A DNA stretch of 51,193 bases from a virus. The stretch lies in IMG/VR virus record IMGVR_UViG_3300030099_004204, positions 1-51,193 of that record; one strand, written 5' to 3'. Position numbers and translations under genes: made by a program. Below are positions 26,704 through 35,200 of this stretch, in pieces. Within the stretch, counting starts at the first letter, position 1, and every line of letters starts with the position of its first letter. The notes under the pieces were generated by a model that was given only the letters and a program-made list of their open reading frames with translations, did not search any database and was not told where the DNA came from.

Positions 26704-27245
26704 TGTTAAAAAAAATAAAACTAGATTACGATTGGAGTTATTTTTTACCTCCAAAACAAGATTATACTGTACATAAAGGCAGCTGTTTGACGCATCAAAC
26801 TAAAGAACTTACAGACATACATGAAGAATATGGCTTGGGTGAAACTTATACTTTTGACAATACAGTCATACAACAGCTTTGGTATACAAATAAAGAATTA
26901 GACTTTGAAGAGCTTGGAAAACAAACTGGTATGGAAGTAATTACTGTATCAAGTATTTTACAACCTCCAGGCAATGTAATTGCTTTGCATAGAGACACGT
27001 TTTATCAAATCAAAAAAAAGTTTCCTAATGATAAAAGATTAAAAGTACGTGCAAATATTTACTTAGAAGATTGGAAAGTTGGGCATATGTTACAATATAA
27101 GTCTGAAGAAGATAACATTTGGAAAACTTCTGATAATTGGAATGCTGGTGATGGGTATATATGGGATGCAAAACCTTTGCACCTTTCTGCAAATGCAGGC
27201 ATGAAAAACAAGTATACACTGCAAATCTCAGGCTTTTTGCTTTAA
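26703..27245 (+). CDS. 2OG-Fe(II) oxygenase-like protein (aspartyl/asparaginyl hydroxylase type)
   Basis: 180 residues. LQPPGNVIALHRDTF gives an H-x-D pair (His96, Asp98), followed by KVRANIYLEDWKVGHML, NAGDGYIWDAKPLHLSANAG with a distal His160, and KNKYTLQISG with Lys170 as a candidate 2OG ligand. The P-G-x-x-I-x-x-H-x-D arrangement resembles the Asp/Asn beta-hydroxylase branch more than P4H. It is coupled to the carbamoyltransferase (TAATG) and closes the enzyme cassette. Likely a second hydroxylase in the same modification route; the substrate is unknown. Confidence 0.6.
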   Translation: MLKKIKLDYDWSYFLPPKQDYTVHKGSCLTHQTKELTDIHEEYGLGETYTFDNTVIQQLWYTNKELDFEELGKQTGMEVITVSSILQPPGNVIALHRDTFYQIKKKFPNDKRLKVRANIYLEDWKVGHMLQYKSEEDNIWKTSDNWNAGDGYIWDAKPLHLSANAGMKNKYTLQISGFLL

Positions 27246-27259
27246 AACAAGCAAGCGAT

Positions 27260-27275
27260 TAAATTTGTAAATTTG
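27260..27275 (+). promoter_or_regulatory. Tandem TAAATTTG boxes upstream of third Pro-rich gene
   Basis: Two adjacent TAAATTTG octamers occupy 27260-27267 and 27268-27275, the second followed by TAG, 16 bases before ATG 27292. Both match TAnnTTTG. The duplication may give two start points or simply reflect local repetition. The box would let the proline-rich gene be expressed independently of the modification cassette upstream. Confidence 0.5.
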
Positions 27276-27291
27276 TAGCTAAATAAATCAT

Positions 27292-29136
27292 ATGTCTTTT
27301 TATTATCAGTTACAAAGTTGTGACAACTCAAGCGTTATAGTTGACGCTCAGTTTCAGACTCAACAAACTATGAATCAAGTTTATTTGATTTATGGTTTAG
27401 CTTCTGGTCAAGGAGTTGGTAATTGTTGGAAAGTATATGGTTTAGCAAACTCAGGACAATTTGTAAACCCTATAACGGATTATGGAATAAACGGATGTTC
27501 TAGTTGTAATGCGCCTGCCCCTGCACCTACCACAGTTACTTCGTATGCTTGGCAGTTCAATCAAGTTCAAGGTAATGGTAGTTTTGTAAAACCAACTTCT
27601 TGCACAAACTGTCCTGTTACCGTTTATTCAGATGTAAATACTTATAATAATGTAGTTTGTGGCACACAACATTTTTGGCTTGACGCTAATCTTACAACTC
27701 CATTTAATGGAAGTAATCAATTTTACATTGCTACCCCTGGAAGCACACCTGCCACAGGAACAGGTATGCTTCTTATTGAACCTAACGGAACTGTTACAAA
27801 TAAATATGATTGTAATGGTGCTAACATTTGTTTTGGTCCTGCTCCTACTCCAGTTCCTACAGCACCAGTTCCTTCGCCAGTTCCTACAGCACCAGTTCCT
27901 TCGCCAGTACCTGCTCCAGTAGCTCCAAGTCAACCAGAATATTGTTTACAATCTACAAACGCAGTAACATTTCAAGTAATTGGAGGGGTAAACAAATATA
28001 TTTTTGGTGGAAATTATGGGGTTTATGGTAGTGGAACAGGAGTTTTTGTTCTTACAGGAATACCTTCAACACATCCTATAGCATTTCAAAATTTTGGTAA
28101 AACATCTTCATTTCAATATGAGGGTCAGTTTAGTGTAGGCACCAAAACAGGACAAGACGGTAACACATATGAATATTTTTATGGTGATGTAACTATAACT
28201 GTTACTGGAGCATATGGAATTATTGGATATGAGTGTTATTATCACGGATATATGGGCGGACAAAATAATTTAATGTTTGATAATGTTATTTGTCCAAACT
28301 TACAGCCACCCATCATACCTCCACAGGGCGACCCATCGTTACAATACACTTTGACTTATAGTGATAGTGTTCAAGGGTGGGCTTCTTTTTATTCTTATTT
28401 TCCAGATTGGATGATAGGAATGAATAATTATTTTTACACATTCAAAGCAGGTAATTTATATAGACACAACACAAATGATACAAGAAATAATTATTACAAT
28501 GTTCAATATAACTCCACACTAACGAGTGTATTTAATGAGCAACCGCTTGAAAATAAACTATTCAAAACAATAAATTTAGAATCTGATAAACCTTGGTCCG
28601 TAACTCTTGATAGTGATATACAAACTGGAGCATCTATAGACTACACTTGGTTTGAACAAAAGGAAGGAGCTTGGTTTGCTTTTGTCCGTAACAACGGCAC
28701 ATTGCCTGCTGCAACTTCAGAGTATCCTATGCGTTCAGTAAATGGTATTGGAAGAAGCACTTCGGTTACAATTATTGGAACAACTACTATTATAAATTTT
28801 GCAACAGACCCGCTTATAGTTATTGATGGGGATTTGAGTGTTGGCGATATTATTTATTTTGCTTCGCCACCATACAATTCAGTTGAAATGGCAGGTCAAG
28901 TAACTGCAATAAGTATAGACTTGCAAAATAATACAAACAGCATTACTATTGATAATTCTATTACAGGAGCTGTAGCCATATCTTTACAAGATGGATTTAT
29001 AATGTATATAAAAAATCAACAGGCAGAATCTAACGGAGTGTTAGGTCATTACTGTCAGTTTACAATAACAAATACAGATACTACAGCCACTGAACTGTTT
29101 GCTGTTGAATCGGAAGTAATGAAAAGCTATCCGTAA
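27292..29136 (+). CDS. Cys-containing, proline-linker virion protein (tail appendage)
   Basis: 614 residues. The N-terminal module (1-75) has CDNSSVIVDAQFQTQQTMNQ and GINGCSSCN. A second module (about 80-178) contains TSCTNCPVTVYSDVNTYNNV and FWLDANLTTPFNGSNQFY, clearly related to a module of the 1752-residue tail protein. Residues about 181-216 are a Pro-Val/Thr/Ser/Ala linker. The rest (about 217-614) is beta-rich, including a segment resembling a cupredoxin-type fold (GYECYYHGYMGG near 320) and a C-terminal virion-like beta domain. It shares the architecture of the genes at 17583 and 22843. Surface-exposed tail appendage is likely; the central fold is uncertain. Confidence 0.6.
   Translation: MSFYYQLQSCDNSSVIVDAQFQTQQTMNQVYLIYGLASGQGVGNCWKVYGLANSGQFVNPITDYGINGCSSCNAPAPAPTTVTSYAWQFNQVQGNGSFVKPTSCTNCPVTVYSDVNTYNNVVCGTQHFWLDANLTTPFNGSNQFYIATPGSTPATGTGMLLIEPNGTVTNKYDCNGANICFGPAPTPVPTAPVPSPVPTAPVPSPVPAPVAPSQPEYCLQSTNAVTFQVIGGVNKYIFGGNYGVYGSGTGVFVLTGIPSTHPIAFQNFGKTSSFQYEGQFSVGTKTGQDGNTYEYFYGDVTITVTGAYGIIGYECYYHGYMGGQNNLMFDNVICPNLQPPIIPPQGDPSLQYTLTYSDSVQGWASFYSYFPDWMIGMNNYFYTFKAGNLYRHNTNDTRNNYYNVQYNSTLTSVFNEQPLENKLFKTINLESDKPWSVTLDSDIQTGASIDYTWFEQKEGAWFAFVRNNGTLPAATSEYPMRSVNGIGRSTSVTIIGTTTIINFATDPLIVIDGDLSVGDIIYFASPPYNSVEMAGQVTAISIDLQNNTNSITIDNSITGAVAISLQDGFIMYIKNQQAESNGVLGHYCQFTITNTDTTATELFAVESEVMKSYP
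27850..27903 (+). repeat. Perfect 27-bp tandem duplication in proline-linker coding sequence
   Basis: A 27-base unit beginning CCAGTTCCTACAGCACCAGT occurs twice without mismatch at 27850-27876 and 27877-27903. Each copy encodes nine residues (PVPTAPVPS) in frame. The identity of the two copies points to recent slippage or duplication, showing how the linker length can change. Confidence 0.9.
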
Positions 29137-29142
29137 AATTAG

Positions 29143-29150
29143 TATCTTTG
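29143..29150 (+). promoter_or_regulatory. TATCTTTG box upstream of GNAT gene
   Basis: TATCTTTG followed by TAG is placed 7 bases before ATG 29158. If transcription starts about 7 bases after the box, as for Bacteroidota -7 elements, the mRNA would begin at or next to the start codon, giving an almost leaderless transcript for the GNAT gene and the internal virion genes behind it. Confidence 0.5.
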
Positions 29151-29157
29151 TAGCTAA

Positions 29158-29559
29158 ATGAAATTAAATATTAGACCACTGGAAGAATCTGACTATGAGC
29201 AGATTTTAGTAGGTTGGTGGAAAGACTGGAATTGGACACCACCAGAAAAAGATTTTTTACCAGACAATGGTACAAGTGGTCTGATAGTATATGACAAAAA
29301 AACACCTGTATGTGCAGGATTTATATATATGACAAACTCAAAAGTAGCTTGGGTGGATTGGATAATATCTAATAAAAAATATAAAAACAGAAAAAGCGCT
29401 TTGACTTTTTTAATTAATGCATTGACAAACGCAGTAAAATTATCAGACAAAAAATTTTCCTATGCACTTATAAAACATGATGGTCTTATAAAAACATATG
29501 AAGAAGCTGGATACATTCAAGGCGATAGTTACAATAAAGAAATGATAAAAATATTATAG
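29158..29559 (+). CDS. GNAT-family N-acetyltransferase
   Basis: 133 residues, a typical single GNAT domain length. The N-terminus KLNIRPLEESDYEQI is the standard GNAT beta1-alpha1 start. The central strand GFIYMTNSKVAWVDWIISN leads into a basic stretch (KYKNRKSAL) in place of the acetyl-CoA pyrophosphate loop, and the C-terminal KTYEEAGYIQGDSYNKEMIK matches the family's 'YekaGF' motif. From memory, similar small GNATs are common among tail and ejection genes of marine phages. The acetylated target is unknown; a virion protein or host factor is possible. Confidence 0.7.
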   Translation: MKLNIRPLEESDYEQILVGWWKDWNWTPPEKDFLPDNGTSGLIVYDKKTPVCAGFIYMTNSKVAWVDWIISNKKYKNRKSALTFLINALTNAVKLSDKKFSYALIKHDGLIKTYEEAGYIQGDSYNKEMIKIL

Positions 29560-29560
29560 T

Positions 29561-30337
29561 ATGGCAGCGTTTACTACAATAGCAACAGCGGCAGGTTTAG
29601 CAATGTCTGCTGGAACAACAGCCGCATCTTTTGCACAAGCTAATAAACAAAAAAAATTACAGAAAGAAGCCGAAAGGGAAGCTACTGAAGCTTTTCAAGC
29701 AGCTGAAAAAGAACTTCAAAAGAATTTTTACGAAGGTCTTTCAGTACCTAAAGAACCTTTTGAAATGGCTAGAGAATCTTTGCTCTCTGCTGGAGAACAA
29801 ACTCTGCGAGCCGCACAAGAAGGTGAAACCAGAGGTGTTGCGGCTGCGGCAGGTAGAATAAATCAAGCCCAACAGCAAGGACAAAGAGCGATAGCTGGAA
29901 ATATGGGCGCACAAATGTTGGCATTGGAACAAGCTGCAAGAGCTGAAGATTCAAGACTTGCAGGCTTGCGTGCAGAATTGCAAGGAGAGAGAGCCACGGG
30001 GGCTGGTCAAGCTGCATTGGAGGCTCGTAGAAATAGAGCAGCATTAATGCAAAAAGGTTTTGAAGGATTAGGAAACACTTTAAAGCAAGGCGCTTCACTT
30101 GTTCCGTTAATGGGAGGAGGCAATAAAGGTCCTTTTGACCCTACAGATGCATCTTTTTTAGAAACTCAAAAAACATTTAACCCTACTTTACAGAGCATGC
30201 AATTAGGAGTAGACACAGAAGGAAGGTTTATGGCTCCTGTAAGAGTGCCTACTGCTAATTTAATTAACCCTGTTGAGTCGGAATTTACTTTTTCATTACC
30301 TGATTTTTCAGGTTTAGTTCCACCTAAGATTCAGTAG
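29561..30337 (+). CDS. Internal virion/ejection protein, small (gp14-like position)
   Basis: 258 residues, mostly long Ala/Gln/Glu-rich helices. It begins with a hydrophobic/Ala stretch (TTIATAAGLAMSAGTTAASF) that could insert into a membrane, followed by coiled-coil-like sequence (about 25-175) and a C-terminal proline/aromatic tail. It is first of three consecutive genes of rising size just before the end of the virion strand. This resembles the T7 gp14-gp15-gp16 order of core proteins ejected with DNA. Assignment rests on order and composition, not on detailed similarity. Confidence 0.5.
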   Translation: MAAFTTIATAAGLAMSAGTTAASFAQANKQKKLQKEAEREATEAFQAAEKELQKNFYEGLSVPKEPFEMARESLLSAGEQTLRAAQEGETRGVAAAAGRINQAQQQGQRAIAGNMGAQMLALEQAARAEDSRLAGLRAELQGERATGAGQAALEARRNRAALMQKGFEGLGNTLKQGASLVPLMGGGNKGPFDPTDASFLETQKTFNPTLQSMQLGVDTEGRFMAPVRVPTANLINPVESEFTFSLPDFSGLVPPKIQ

Positions 30338-30338
30338 T

Positions 30339-32273
30339 ATGTCAAAATTTTATAAATATGCTGCTGATAACGCTGCTAATGTAGTAGATTGGAGCGCTAT
30401 AGGTAAATCTATATCTGAGAGCTTAATAGACGAAGCCAAAAGAAGAGAGCAAGCTAAACAAAATATAATAGATGCAACTTTAAAAGATTCTGAAACTCTT
30501 GCAAATGCACCTATGGGGCAATCTAAAAGTATCAACGATTTTACTTTAGAGTTTGCAAGCAATGCTGAAGAGTACAGAAAAATGCAAGATAGAATGATTG
30601 CAGATGGTAGAATGAATTTGCGAGATTATAATATAGGTAGAGCAAATTTATTATCAGGCACAAAACAGCTTTTTACTTTAGCCAAAGATTATAACGCAGT
30701 GTATGCAGACAAAATGAAACGTCTTAATGATGGAGACGCAGCTCTTTTTGAAAGCTGGGCTTTAGGTAATATAGAAGGTTATTCTAATTTTACAAATCAC
30801 GGTGCATTTATAGACCCTAATACAGGTCGTGTTTCTGTGGCTAAAAAAATAAAAAGTGAGGGTCCTGACGGAACTGTAATTTACACAATTAGCAGCAACC
30901 CTGATGATTTTAAAGCTGTTAGTGAACTTAAAAATTTAATTAATGTAAAATATGATAAGTTTAAAGTAACAGAAAATTTAAAACCAGAAGTAGACAAGCT
31001 TGGAGAATACGTAAAAGTTAAAATGAAAGACGGTGTCAGAACTTTATCTGATATCAAACAAAGTCCAGAGTATAAAGAAATTAGAGACAAATATATTGAT
31101 TCTGTTATAGAGACTAATCCTGATAATGTTATGTCTATTTTAACTGACAGTATGGGTGCTGTAATTACTGAGACAAAGGATGGCAAAAAAATAATAACAA
31201 CAAAAGGTGAGGCTTACGATTTTACTTATGACCCAAAAGAGGCTACAGAAGAGCACATGATATTAATGGTTCGTAATCCAAACACTGACCGTTACCAAGC
31301 TGACTTTTCATCAGTAATAGGTAAAAAGCAAAAAGAAGCAGCAAGGAAGTATTTACAAGGTCAGTTTGATGCAATGATTGATGTCAAAGAAACACCTATG
31401 ACAGTTGTAAACCCGAATAGCGTTTCTTTCCTTAGATATCAAAAGACATTAGATACTGGGGCTGAATTAGCTAAAGTATTAACTAGAGCTTTGACTGCAC
31501 AAACTGAAGAAGAGGCTAAGAAAGCTTTAGCATTGTTGCCTACATTTGGTCTTAACACAAGAGGAGCAGCTAAAAAAGGTGGTGCACTTAATTTTGAGGT
31601 GTTTAATAAATCTACTAAAAAGTACGAAGAAATTCCTATTTCATATACTGGACTTACAACTCAAGAAGCTGTCAGCGATTTAATGATACGTCTTCTTGGG
31701 CAAGATGCAGACGTAAGGGGTATGTTAGGTAAGTTGCCAAAAAATTATTTTGATGGCAAGACTATAACTGAAACTGAAGCTATATTTAAACCTAAAGAAG
31801 TTGTTGAAATAAGAGATATTGATGATGTAAACAACATTGTGTCTGACCCAACAAGAATCCCTAAGAGTGTAGCGGAAATAGAGCAGATGCAGATGACAGT
31901 AGCCGCATTGATTGACCAGTTAGCATCAAATGAATTTAGCAATGAGCAAGTTCCAATAGTTCTTACAAAAATATTAGAGAAACAAGGTATAGATGATGCT
32001 CAAATTGTGTTAGATGAAGATGTAAAAACTCGAGGAGCGCTTACTGATATGATTGGCGCTAAGGATGACAGCCCTTTTATAACTATAGTATCGCAAAAGT
32101 ATTTTCCTGAAGGTAAAAAATTTACTAAAAATGAGTTCTTTGACGGTATAAAACAGTTTTTAGACCTATTGACCAAAAGAAGACAACAAGAAGAAACTTT
32201 TGGTAGCGCCACGGGAATTGGTGGTAACCTTAATCAAACTCAAACTCCTGGTGAATTAGACAATATTAATTAA
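30339..32273 (+). CDS. Internal virion protein (gp15-like position)
   Basis: 644 residues, charged and largely helical, without membrane segment or recognisable catalytic motif. Sections such as SKSINDFTLEFASNAEEYRK and RMNLRDYNIGRANLLSGTKQ look like stacked helical repeats. It lies between the small Ala-rich and the 1690-residue ejection-type genes with 1-6 base gaps. A middle core-stack or ejection protein is the best reading; a structural scaffold role cannot be excluded. Confidence 0.45.
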   Translation: MSKFYKYAADNAANVVDWSAIGKSISESLIDEAKRREQAKQNIIDATLKDSETLANAPMGQSKSINDFTLEFASNAEEYRKMQDRMIADGRMNLRDYNIGRANLLSGTKQLFTLAKDYNAVYADKMKRLNDGDAALFESWALGNIEGYSNFTNHGAFIDPNTGRVSVAKKIKSEGPDGTVIYTISSNPDDFKAVSELKNLINVKYDKFKVTENLKPEVDKLGEYVKVKMKDGVRTLSDIKQSPEYKEIRDKYIDSVIETNPDNVMSILTDSMGAVITETKDGKKIITTKGEAYDFTYDPKEATEEHMILMVRNPNTDRYQADFSSVIGKKQKEAARKYLQGQFDAMIDVKETPMTVVNPNSVSFLRYQKTLDTGAELAKVLTRALTAQTEEEAKKALALLPTFGLNTRGAAKKGGALNFEVFNKSTKKYEEIPISYTGLTTQEAVSDLMIRLLGQDADVRGMLGKLPKNYFDGKTITETEAIFKPKEVVEIRDIDDVNNIVSDPTRIPKSVAEIEQMQMTVAALIDQLASNEFSNEQVPIVLTKILEKQGIDDAQIVLDEDVKTRGALTDMIGAKDDSPFITIVSQKYFPEGKKFTKNEFFDGIKQFLDLLTKRRQQEETFGSATGIGGNLNQTQTPGELDNIN

Positions 32274-32279
32274 TAATAT

Positions 32280-35200
32280 ATGGAAGAAATTCAAAAGCTT
32301 TATGATGTATTAGTTAGAGATGGTTATTATACAAAAAGCTTAGATGATTTTATTGTACAGTACCAAGACCCTGCTTACGTTGATAAAGTATTTGAAGTTG
32401 TTACAAGAGATGGCTTGTATACAAAAGACAGAGAAACTTTTGATACACAATTTTCAATAAAAAAAAAAGAGAACGAACAACCGCAAGAAGAACCAGATAC
32501 GGTTTCAGAATTGGAGCTTGGTTTTTCGGAATTACCAAGTGGTGAAAAAGATACTTTGCTTGAAAGAACATTTGGTAAAAACTTTGTAACAGATTATTTT
32601 GGAGACATTTATCGTGCAGGCGCACAAGGTTTTGCGCAGGGCGCTACAGTAGATGATGCTTTAAAACTTTTTGCGTCTGGTAAAGATGCAGACAGTGAAG
32701 ACATACAAGATTATATAGCTGCTGTTCAAAACATGGAAAGCTATCAGCCTTCAGACGAAATGAAGGAATTTGATAGGATATATAGACAAGAAGGAGGAGG
32801 CTTGATGGGTTTCATCAAAGGTCTTGCAAAAACAAGAGCACAAGTTATACCACAAATTTTTACCTCATCTATGATTGCTATGTTTAACAAAGGTTCTTTG
32901 GCAGCAGGAGCAGTAGGAGGAGTTGGAGCGGGGTTAGCTACTGGTGGTCTCGGAGCTATACCAGGTGCGATAGCAGGTTTGTCTGGTGCATTAGAAACAG
33001 GAGTTTCATTTACAGAATTTTTAAAAGAGGAGATTGGAGATAAGCCATTTACTGAAGAAAACATACGTGAAGTATTAGAAGACCCTGGTAAATTAGCTAA
33101 AATACGAGCTAGAGCAGGAGCTAGAGGCGTTTCAATAGCGGCATTAGATGCAATAGCAGGTGGGGTAGCCTCTAAAGTAGGAGCAAAGTTTGGTAAAAAT
33201 TTGAGCAAGGCTGGAGTAACATTAACTGCTGGAGCTATTGAAGGTGTTGGTGGTGGTACTGGTGAAGTAGTCGCTCGTGCATTAGCAGACCAAGAAATGG
33301 ATGTAGCTGAAATAGGTTTTGAAGCTGTAGCTGGAACTGCAACTGCCCCGTATACTGTAGGCGCAGCACTATATAATATGCCAAAATATCAAATAGGGGG
33401 TAAAAAACTAACGAGAAAAGATTTTATAAAAACTATTAATGAATCTACACCAAAGCAAATAATTGAAATAGCAAATAGTAAAGCCCCTGTAGAAGTAAAT
33501 AATGATAAAGAAGCATTAGCTATATACAATAATGCATATCAAGAGGCTCAAATAAAAGTTAAAACTGAAGAGGTTGCGCCCAATATAAATGAAGAAGAAT
33601 TAAATAAAGTCGTTGAATTAACAAGAAGAAAAGAATTTTTAGAAAACAATGCAAGTGAGGTAGCAAAAGCCGAACTTTCAGATATTAACAAACAAATTAA
33701 AGATATAACAGATGCCGTTCGTAAGCGAAGCTCAGAGGAGGTGGTTCTACAAGAACAAACCGAGGTGGGCACCGATATGGGAGAAAGAGACTCCACCAGG
33801 GAAGTTGCCAGAAAGACTACACCCGAAGAAAATCAAGAGACCGAAGTTCAAGAAGGTGAGAATATCCAAGCTCAAGAGACAAATCAGGAGGAAGTAGCTG
33901 TAGAGCTCACCGAAGAACAACAGGATGAAGTAAGTGATTTAGAATATACCCTAAACATAACAGAAGAGACTACAGAAACTACACCTGATGATATTCCTAC
34001 TTTACCTAGAGATTTAACAATTGAACAAGTAGTAGAACAAGGAAGACAGAATGGTTTTTCTGATGCGTCTATAAGAGCTGTATTGCTTAAAAGAAAAAAC
34101 CCACAACAAAATCGAAGGTATAGCGCTGCTGAAGTAAATGAAGCCATGCAGATTGATTTAGAGAAAAACGAAGTATTGCCTGCTGCTATACAAAATATTG
34201 AGGGTGGTGTTGAAAAGGGTAGACAATTGCTTAGAGAAGTCAATGCACAAATTGAATCATTTAAAAATAAAACACAGAAAGAAACTAAATCTCCAGCTAC
34301 CAATGCTCAAATAAGAGAAAAAGCTTTAGAGTTTTTGAGAGCTAATGAAATATTCAAAAGCTTAAATGAAAATGAACAACTAGAAGTTACTTTGGCTTTT
34401 GATAAAACTTTACAAACCAGAGCCAATCCTAGAGTACAACAAGAAATTTCAAGGATTAAAAGTTTAGTGAGAGGTTTTAAACGAGGTGTAAAAGACTTGA
34501 GAAGTGCACAAATCCAGTTGAAAAATTTTATTAGAAATAATTTAAAACAAGCTGACAACTTGCTTCCACTTATAACAGGCGTGAAAAGCGTAAAAGATTT
34601 ATCAGCACAAGCAGAGCAAGTAATTAAAAGAGCAGAAAGACAAAGAGCACAACAGAAAAAATCTTTAATCAAAGAGATTGAAAAATTTATTAATAAAAAA
34701 TCAAAAGGCAGAAAAACTGCCAGTAGAAAAACTAGGGCTGCAACTTTGGATGCACAAGGAAAAGATTTTTTTACAGAACTTAAACGGATATTTAAACTTG
34801 ATGCAAAACAACTTGATAAATTAAGAGAAGAGATAAATGAAAATGAAACAGAATATAACAAGGCTGTTCTTAAAGAGGCTAGAGGTGAAAAGTTAGATAG
34901 AAAAGATACCCAACTGTTAGATACTAAATTAGCTTTTGACTTGATAGCAGGTATAGAAAATAAATCAATAGAAGAAATTGAAGTTTTATTTGAAGATTTA
35001 AAAACTGGCGCAAAAGAATCTTTGAATCGTTTAAATAGAGCTAAAGATATACAAGCGCAAAGACAAGAAAGAATTAGTAATACAGCGCAAGCAACGGTAA
35101 AAAAGCTATACGGATTTTTATTTGGTGAAGATGGTAAACCTTTAACTAAAGCTGAAATAAAGCAAAAAAGGAAACAGATGTTAAGGAGTTTTGGAAAATT

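Noticed and set aside
27628-28031. Open frames in other frames across the proline linker of the 27292 gene
   Set aside because: They arise from the repeated Pro/Val/Thr codons read out of frame, giving monotonous sequences with no independent motif; likewise 23297-23509.
32744-33208. Minus-strand open frame opposite the Gly/Ala-rich part of the ejection protein
   Set aside because: Antisense of Gly/Ala codons gives Pro/Ala-rich sequence with no domain; not in operon context.
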